NCBI GenBank assembly: GCA_036345935.2 | Contig: JADWOT020001874.1 | Coordinates: 22,240-86,239, forward strand | DNA: 64,000 bases | From: Taenia hydatigena | Lineage: Eukaryota; Platyhelminthes; Cestoda; Cyclophyllidea; Taeniidae | Direction: 5' to 3' | Shown here: piece after piece, positions 58,045 through 64,000 of the stretch | Layout of the letters: every line of letters starts with the position of its first letter | Position numbering within the stretch: position 1 is the first letter of the stretch | Made by a program: the position numbers and the translations under genes | Notes under the pieces: model-generated | Told to the model about the DNA's origin: nothing | The model's database searches: none | Seen by the model: the letters and a program-made list of their open reading frames with translations, nothing else

Positions 58045-58935
58045 AATATCCTTGGCATTTCAGGGAGAAGCAAATAATTCGCGATTAAATCAATACATTA
58101 CGGGCCTCGATGCCAGCATTCGAAACAGTGCGCAGGATCTAGAATGGTTTGACAGCCACCTCTGTCATGAGCTTATTGGTGCGCGTGTCAAATTCTACCC
58201 ACTTAATTTTGTTCAAGCAGCATGTTACTACAAAAACAAGGCAGACTTCCTTCGTCAGCTCGTAAGAGGAGAGCTTTCTGCTGATGCACAAGCAACGATA
58301 ATCTGTATCATTACTATGCCATATCATTACAAGAATTTGTCGCTATGCAGGGTGACCCACTAAGTGTGTGATTTACTAGTGCTGCTCTCTCCTTCCTTCA
58401 CTCGCCTCTACTGAGACGTACCTTCGACCATTCTGAGATCAATATTTGAGAACAACTACCAGTACTATACTGCACAGAGTCGAAGGGTCTACAGGAGTTG
58501 TTGTAGGAAGGGAGAGGATGTGGCTAAGCTAATAAAATTGCGTCAATTCTGATCTTGATTACCCGGATATTACTGATCGAGATTGTGAATACTTGAGGTC
58601 CCTAGTAGATGCCCTCACGCCACAGCAAATAGTTGTGGCGACAGGCGCGACGTGAAGAGTGGCAAATACCTCCTAGCACTTTAGTCGCATGGAAAAATGT
58701 TTTGGATCTTAGGTGGCCATCGCTTTCATCCTTTTTCGAAGCTACATACCAAATGGCGAATTTGGCGCAACAAGAGTCAAAACAACGCGAGGATCAATTT
58801 TGTGGAAATAACACTTTGGGCCCGCCTCGACATCATTTCTAAAAGAAGTGGAGCATCACATGCTTGGGCGAATTTGTGAGAAGTCTAACCTTGGTGTCAT
58901 TTTATGGAGTGATGTTGAGATTCAAAATACTAGCT
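58045..58935 (+). pseudogene. Decayed gene, unknown family
   Basis: After the acceptor CTTGGCATTTCAG (to about 58061) a frame reads GEANNSRLNQYITGLDASIR, NSAQDLEWFDSHLCHELIGA, RVKFYPLNFVQAACYYKNKA and DFLRQLVRGELSADAQA. A frameshift leads to NLYHYYAISLQEFVAMQGDP and a stop. The following frames give IFENNYQYYTAQSRRVYR, then DLDYPDITDRDCEYLRSLVD and ALTPQQIVVATGA, then EEWQIPPSTLVAWKNVLDLR and ATYQMANLAQQESKQRED, then FLKEVEHHMLGRICEKSNLG and VILWSDVEIQ. At least four frame changes and several stops occur, but the succession of protein-like segments on one strand over 0.9 kb is not random. No family recognised. Confidence 0.5.
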
Positions 58936-58939
58936 TGAA

Positions 58940-60700
58940 TTGAGACACTGAGCGGTTTCATAACAAAAGTAAAGATGCTGAATGGACGTTAATCATCTTA
59001 GCTCTACGCACTTGTGTGTATGGAGGTGCTTCTTTCTACTGGCATTGCTACATTTCCACTCATCGTTAGCACATGTTCCTACTATCCGTCACGCCACACA
59101 ACTGCTCAGTATGAAAGCGAAACATTAAGATGCAGCGTTAGGGATTTCAATTACAGATGTCTGACTTTGCGCTGAAAGATTTTACACATTGTTAAAACTG
59201 TTTGCAAATTAGAATGTCGATCTCGACATGAATATGCTTGCAGCTTAATGAGGGCACTTTTGATTCTCCCTATTCAAACAATGGTATCCAGGCAGGATGT
59301 TAAGAAACACACTGCAGCTAGATGCAGTCATATGCCATTCTGAAATCTCTTCCTTCTACTATCCTTTTTAAAGACAGCGGTACATTCATCTTATGCCAGC
59401 GTGTGTAAAAAAAACAATGCAAGTAAATGGTGCAACAACTCCGATGATCACGCAGCGATGCCAGCATTGACGATGGGCAAAGGATGCTTTCTACTTCCTA
59501 GAATTTGTCTTCCTGTCTTTAACTCAAAGTTTCATGCATTTGGCATAAGGCGCAAACCAAGTTTTACTTAAATCAGTGATTTGATTTCGAATTTGGCATC
59601 ATTCGCAACGGTGAGTAGTGAACACAAATAATCAGTTACGCTTTCTTTGTTCGACTGCAGATTTAAGTTGCGGTCACTTGGGTAGCTATATTGCTTGTGC
59701 CTAGTGGGCCATGCCAATATCCTCACTTTCCTCCCCTTTGCTATATATGCATGTTTTCCCCAAGTCTCGAGACGCTCAATGCAGTCGCATACTAGTCTCG
59801 CTTTAAGAGAGACCATTTTGCGAAAAAAACTAGGCGTGTTAATGAGCTGGTGGAGATTTCAACACCCACTCATTGGATTTAACGCGACTTCATTATGGTA
59901 GTTAGAGTAAATGTCGCTAAAGTATTTGTTGTGGAGTCTGTTCATTTGATTCTTGCTGTAGTGGAGCCGTGCGCTCGCATTTGCATTACAATTAAACTAT
60001 ATTCTAGGATTAGTAATTTCAAGTAGACTTTCTCGCTGCCTAATAGTCTGCTACGTTGTTAGGTCATCGGTCACTGGTGTAGTCTATGTGTGAACCTTGG
60101 AAACGGTTTGCTACATCTTGCTAATCGAGCCCAAGCCTGCCCAAATGTGCATTGCATGGAGCAACAGTTTTTCAGCCTCTCTGTGTGAGTTCGATTCTTT
60201 GAAAACCTTGCTTCATTTCAAATACCACTGCTACACTTTCGAAGAGTGTGTGCTATCTCTTTATTTAAAAGTTACATAAGTTCCGAGGCAGGAATGAATT
60301 TACTCAACCATTATCAAACCCAAAATCCACTCTAGGAAAGAAGCATGGCATTTGCATGCTTCAATAATTTTATCCAATCATAACAGTGGTAGAAATCAAG
60401 GTCTGTGCTTATGTAAATGGAAGAAGAAACAAAAGAAAAATGAATGTAGCAGCATTTTCATCCGACCATGTAATAAAGCCCTTAAGTTAAAAACAATAAT
60501 AGAACTTCCATTCGCTAATTCATCTTGCAAACTTAACAAGGAAATGCCAAAGGGAAGCTCGGTGTAAGCTAAAGCAAAAATGTCTAATTATTTATTAAGC
60601 AGTTTCAAGTGATAAACAAAAATAATAGCATTAGTTGAGCGTTCAGAGCAGGAGAGAAGTAGAGGAGGGCATGCACACCACCAACTAGCTCCTTCACCTC
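58940..60700. other. Mostly non-coding; one small minus-strand ORF
   Basis: 59568-59816 (-) is an 82-codon ATG frame (MVSLKARLVCDCIERLETWG, ending VANDAKFEIKSLI) with coding-like composition but no family or splice evidence. The remainder shows nothing. Confidence 0.3.
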
Positions 60701-60704
60701 CTTG

Positions 60705-61000
60705 ACACGTGGAAGCGCCTTCACAAGTGTCGGTGCAGGCACAGCCTCGGTGGTGGTTGCTGTTTACCACCAGTGCTGCAACCATCCCCACGATTGGCCA
60801 CACGGTGACCACCATTGCGGCTTCTTCTCACACGGCCACTCACACGGCGACCAATAGTGCGGCTTCTGCACAGACCACAATGCCTACTTCCGTCCGTATT
60901 GTGAACCCTTCTCAAACTCTCCCCACGGTGCCCACTTCCACGCATACGAGCATGGCCAACCTCCCCACACCATTTCTTTGCCTCTGCTCTCCTTGATACT
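60705..61000. other. Low-complexity, GC-rich frames on both strands
   Basis: The plus strand codes a Thr/Ser/Ala/Pro-rich frame (HTATHTATNSAASAQTTMPT) and the minus strand an Arg-rich one over the same bases. Repetitive CACNNC words explain both. It may be a mucin-like exon, but composition alone does not prove it. Confidence 0.25.
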
Positions 61001-61114
61001 GACTTGCATGCTGAGGTGTGCCTGCTTATATACAATTCGCCTTGTCTCTAATTGTCTCGTGTGACCCTCGTGCTCACTGTACTTTTAGCTCTACACCCGT
61101 GTTTGCAGATCACC

Positions 61115-61580
61115 GTCGATGTCCGATGCAGTGGAGCGGTATGTGCGCTAGATAGTGTGAGGAGAGGAGGGGCAAGTATTTGGTGCACGCAGGCCTCCAA
61201 CCCTGAACTCCAGATCTTGATAATATAGCATGTGTATCACGCTCCTTTTTAATGCAGCGTTTGATGCTGAGCTAATGAGCCCTAAAAGACATAGGCAAAG
61301 GCGCGGTGTGGTCCATTTTGCATCTTTAGTGCCGTAACATTAATTGGCGCTGTCTATCACACAAGTGCTTTTTTGCAGTGCGCCGCCTTCTCTGTGGTAG
61401 ATGCATGGGTAGTGATGGTAAGCCTGGGTACGACAGCCATCGCAAGTAGTGTCTTGTACCTCCCCTTCCTTCTAGCCATGACATCCTTTTGCACTATCAC
61501 ACCTATAATGAGTGATGTTTTGGGAGGATTTTTTGCAAGGTACTGGGATTCTTTGATTATTTATTTTAGCACCTCTGTTC
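61115..61580 (+). repeat. Large dispersed repeat R1, copy 3 (3' part only)
   Basis: Aligns with 26225-26700 and 35190-35480: GTCCGATGCAGTGGAGC, CCTCCAACCCTG, CTCCTTTTTAATGCAGCG, GCGCGGTGTGGTC, TTTTGCAGTGCGCCGCC and CGCAAGTAG. It joins homeobox copy E directly at about 61590. Confidence 0.7.
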
Positions 61581-61594
61581 TTGCTATTCACACA

Positions 61595-62340
61595 GACGCA
61601 GAGTATGCTTTAGCCTCCGCCAAACTGGTGAGGTAATGAAATGCTTTAACAAGAAAACTACTCTAATATGAATGAACACAAAGAACTAGCGCGTCGTATT
61701 AACTTGATGGAAACTCAGACTGGTCAAGCTTTAAGGTGTTAGGTGAACTTTTTGTTTGTTGTATGACTCTTGTTTATTTAATTGTCAACGGAATAGTTGT
61801 CGAAACTCGTCATACTCTTAGCTTTTCTGCTAGATTTCGATATGGTTCCAGAGTCAGCGCCACAAAGCATAAAGGGTCGATGGATAAACTTCAAGCAACG
61901 CGACGCCTGTAACACAGTTAAACGTTCGTGACATAGGGAGAGGCACCCCACTCGTGAGACAGCGCACTCAGTGAAAGCTTTGGAACTACTGAGAGCCTTT
62001 AACAAGCAAAAGCAGCAACGTAGGACGCTGGAGTAGTTGCTCGAAAATAAGCTTGCTGCTAAAACGGACCGAAAGCAGGATCAAATTGACTGCTGATGCA
62101 ATTTACAGGAATACAAAATGGCTCCAGCACAATAACAGCCCTGTAGATTTAATATTTGACCTCCATTTAGCGCCCATTTCACAATGTAGATCAAATTAGC
62201 CATGCGTAATGTCAAACGGCTCATACCTATTCAAGGTATCTCATTGATTGACCCGACGTCGTGGATGAGTTTCGACTGCAACGAGCCAATAGAAGGTAAG
62301 GTCTGATTCGATTGGCTTAGGCAAAAGTATTTTTAGTGTT
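61595..62340 (+). pseudogene. Decayed NK-type homeobox gene, copy E (5' truncated)
   Basis: Starts inside the homeodomain, directly after R1: RRVCFSLRQTGEVMKCFNKK at about 61598, then a one-base shift and MNEHKELARRINLMETQ, ending near 61715. After a roughly 110-nt intron the acceptor CTTTTCTGCTAG ends at 61833. Helix 3 is nearly perfect, ISIWFQSQRHKA, then a stop. The Ser-rich tail and the RHKQQ-type segment follow in broken frames (61900-62110). The 3' flank (ATTTGACCTCCATTTAG, then CCGACGTCGTGGATGAG) matches copies A and C to about 62340. All of exon 1 and the linker are missing. Confidence 0.78.
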
Positions 62341-62670
62341 GTGTTTGTTTGCCTTTTATCTGGACTCAGGCAACAACCCATACCTCTACCAGGAGCAGCA
62401 GTGGCAGCAGTGTCCAACCACTTGGCTGACATCTAAAATCCACTAGCTCAGATTTGTCCCACCCTCATCGGCGCTGGCAGCGGTGAGTCCTTTTGTAAAT
62501 GTATACACATATCTGTGCGTGTATAATGTCCTACTGGAGAAAATTATGGAACAAATGAATGTACCATTGTGATGCTGCAGCAAAAACAGCTTCTCTCTCC
62601 TCCTACGCGACCACAAAGGCGCATTGCTGGTGCTGCACAACTCCGCTCCTTACTGGTCGCCTAACCTCCG

Positions 62671-63690
62671 TGTGTTCGTGATCGGCATTGCAAAGCAGGT
62701 CAGTTAGACCACCAAGTAAGCAAATACTAAGGATCGAAGGTGACGTTAACTAAATAGTTAGGACCCCATGCAGTTTATAGATTGTCAAAATTAAGCGCTG
62801 CAGCCGTTACTATAAAAATAGAATATTACCTTGCGTGTATGCAGCAGAAAAAAGGTGACAAGTGAAACGGTGAAGTCGCCCTGGAGCGAATGGAGCAAAA
62901 TAACTAGGACAAGATGTTCCCACTCGCCATTATGCAGTGCATTCAGGCAGTGCTATTTTGAGTGCGAGGCAATGCACATCCAAAGTGATTGGTCAAAAAT
63001 GTACGTATAGCATTCTTCTCAGGAAGAGCATGCGTAGCCAAATCCTGCAGTAGCCTAAGGTAGGGCAAACTGGCTCAACTGAGCACCATGGTCGGTTTCG
63101 TGCAAAAGGCCCTCTCGCGGTTCTTCATCTTTTGTTTGTGCTTATCGCAACCGTGCAAAGCATGCTTCCAGACTACCCGTTCTATAATTACTACCCTTAA
63201 CTGTCTATTGATGGGGGGATCGTTGACATAGTTGTGCATTTATCAGGGCGTTTACTTCGACTCTGCAGAAGAATAAGTCTCAGTGAAGAAGCGAGCCATA
63301 CGATAAATACTAAAATGGAGAAACTTTAACCATTTGTAAGCCCTCAGTGATCACATGGATATTATTAATGTCAGGCTAAGGTGATGAGGTGCAGAATTCA
63401 AGGTACTGATCAAGCCATTTCGTCCTTGCACAGGAATATTTCTTGAAGCGAATCGACTTCCAGAACAATTCATTTTAGCAACTTCTAGCTCCACGCATAG
63501 CCTTCAACGAGGAACCATTTTTACTTATTTATTTTTAAAAAAATTAAGGTACACAAAATGGCTTTCATTACGGCATGACATCAGAACCGCAGAACATTAG
63601 GAACAGCAAAACATCAACATTGTAGCCACCAAATAAAGACAGCTAGGGTCAGTCAGCAGGCGCTTTATGGAGAAAGCAGTAACTCACTTT
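62671..63690 (+). repeat. Repeat R2, copy 2 (3' flank of homeobox copy F)
   Basis: Second copy of R2 (see 41285-42300), with several indels. Between copy E and this repeat, 62341-62670 holds nothing recognised. Confidence 0.75.
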
Positions 63691-64000
63691 GCCTGTTCTA
63701 TTAGTTTCTTGATGTTCCTATCGTCATCATCCTGCTTTTGATGTTTTAGCACCAAGCTGATTTTCGAGCGAATCTGCCATCGCCTAAAATTGCTGCTTTG
63801 CCCCGACAACATGTGACCACCTTCTCCCGAAGGGGCTTGCTTCAATGGTAAAACTGTTTGTTGGGGTTCCTGTTGTGATTAGAAGCTCTCAGCTGTCGGT
63901 CAATGGGGCGCTTCTCTCCATGGCACGAACCATTGGCTGTGGTACAGGCGTCGCATTGCTAGAAATTTCCCACCATCCCTGTTTGTTTTTTAGCACTGAT
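63690..64000 (-). pseudogene. Decayed NK-type homeobox gene, copy F, C-terminal part, cut by the window edge
   Basis: The minus strand carries the tail region ASNHNRNPNKQ (about 63860-63890), then SGEGGHMLSGQSSNF and, in shifting frames, SKISLVLKHQKQ and NIKKLIEQAK near 63690. It aligns with copy B (2465-2640) and with the C-terminus of copy D. The homeodomain should lie beyond position 64000. It forms the minus-strand partner of copy E. Confidence 0.65.

Noticed and set aside
1..64000. tRNA genes and CRISPR arrays
   Set aside because: No pair of A- and B-box words with a foldable cloverleaf and no regularly spaced short repeats were found by eye. A tRNAscan-SE run would settle the tRNA question.

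Overview
The window reads as a gene-poor stretch of a eukaryotic genome, most likely a flatworm and probably a tapeworm (cestode, perhaps taeniid). There are no bacterial-style operons. Long open frames are nearly absent, and coding signal comes in short intron-bounded exons with good polypyrimidine/AG acceptors and GTRAGT-type donors. Two observations point to tapeworms: a 36-nt block resembling a cestode spliced-leader exon followed by a GT donor (51304-51339), and a two-exon minus-strand gene end coding for one fibronectin type III domain followed by a short Thr-rich, hydrophobic C-terminus (8782-9455), the layout of taeniid oncosphere surface antigens. The taxon is an inference.

The main discovery is a family of decayed NK-type homeobox genes. 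Six copies can be recognised: A (+, 575-2457), B (-, 2458-3230), C (+, 35965-37856), D (-, 42304-42840), E (+, 61595-62340) and F (-, 63690-64000, cut by the window edge). A, B, C and E keep an intron at the classical homeodomain position 44/45. After a recognisable acceptor, helix 3 can be read with scattered point mutations (WF-IQRYKTRR in A, FQNQRYIAKN in B, NKRYITKK in C, IWFQSQRHKA in E). The copies were therefore amplified as DNA and not by retroposition. They lie as three tail-to-tail pairs (A/B, C/D, E/F). Two pairs share a spacer repeat (R2: 41285-42300 and 62671-63690), and two plus-strand members are preceded by another shared repeat (R1: 33511-35480 and 61115-61580; a further R1 copy is at 24893-26700). 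The window is thus built largely of a recurring block, R1 - homeobox(+) - R2 - homeobox(-).

Layout: 0-3.2 kb, the A/B pair; 5-9.5 kb, minus-strand surface-protein gene end and candidate exons; 9.5-16 kb, mostly non-coding with short repeats and a possible FN3 relic; 16-20.4 kb, a direct repeat pair (R4), a roughly 90-bp minisatellite and a kinase-tail fragment; 21-24.4 kb, a small plus-strand exon, a roughly 620-bp tandem repeat and GT/GGA tracts; 24.9-26.7 kb, R1; 27.6-30.5 kb, a transmembrane exon and two USP (deubiquitinase)-like exons, all minus; 31-33.5 kb, further repeats; 33.5-42.8 kb, a full R1-C-R2-D block interrupted by a broken AGC/GRK-like kinase; 44.8-48.9 kb, a decayed minus-strand coding region and one plus-strand ORF; 51.3 kb, the SL-like locus; 53-59 kb, unassigned coding relics and one well-delimited exon; 61.1-64 kb, a second R1-E-R2-F block.

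No rRNA, tRNA, CRISPR array or intact transposase/reverse-transcriptase gene was seen. Most coding calls are single exons or pseudogenes judged by eye; families were recognised by motif, not by search.
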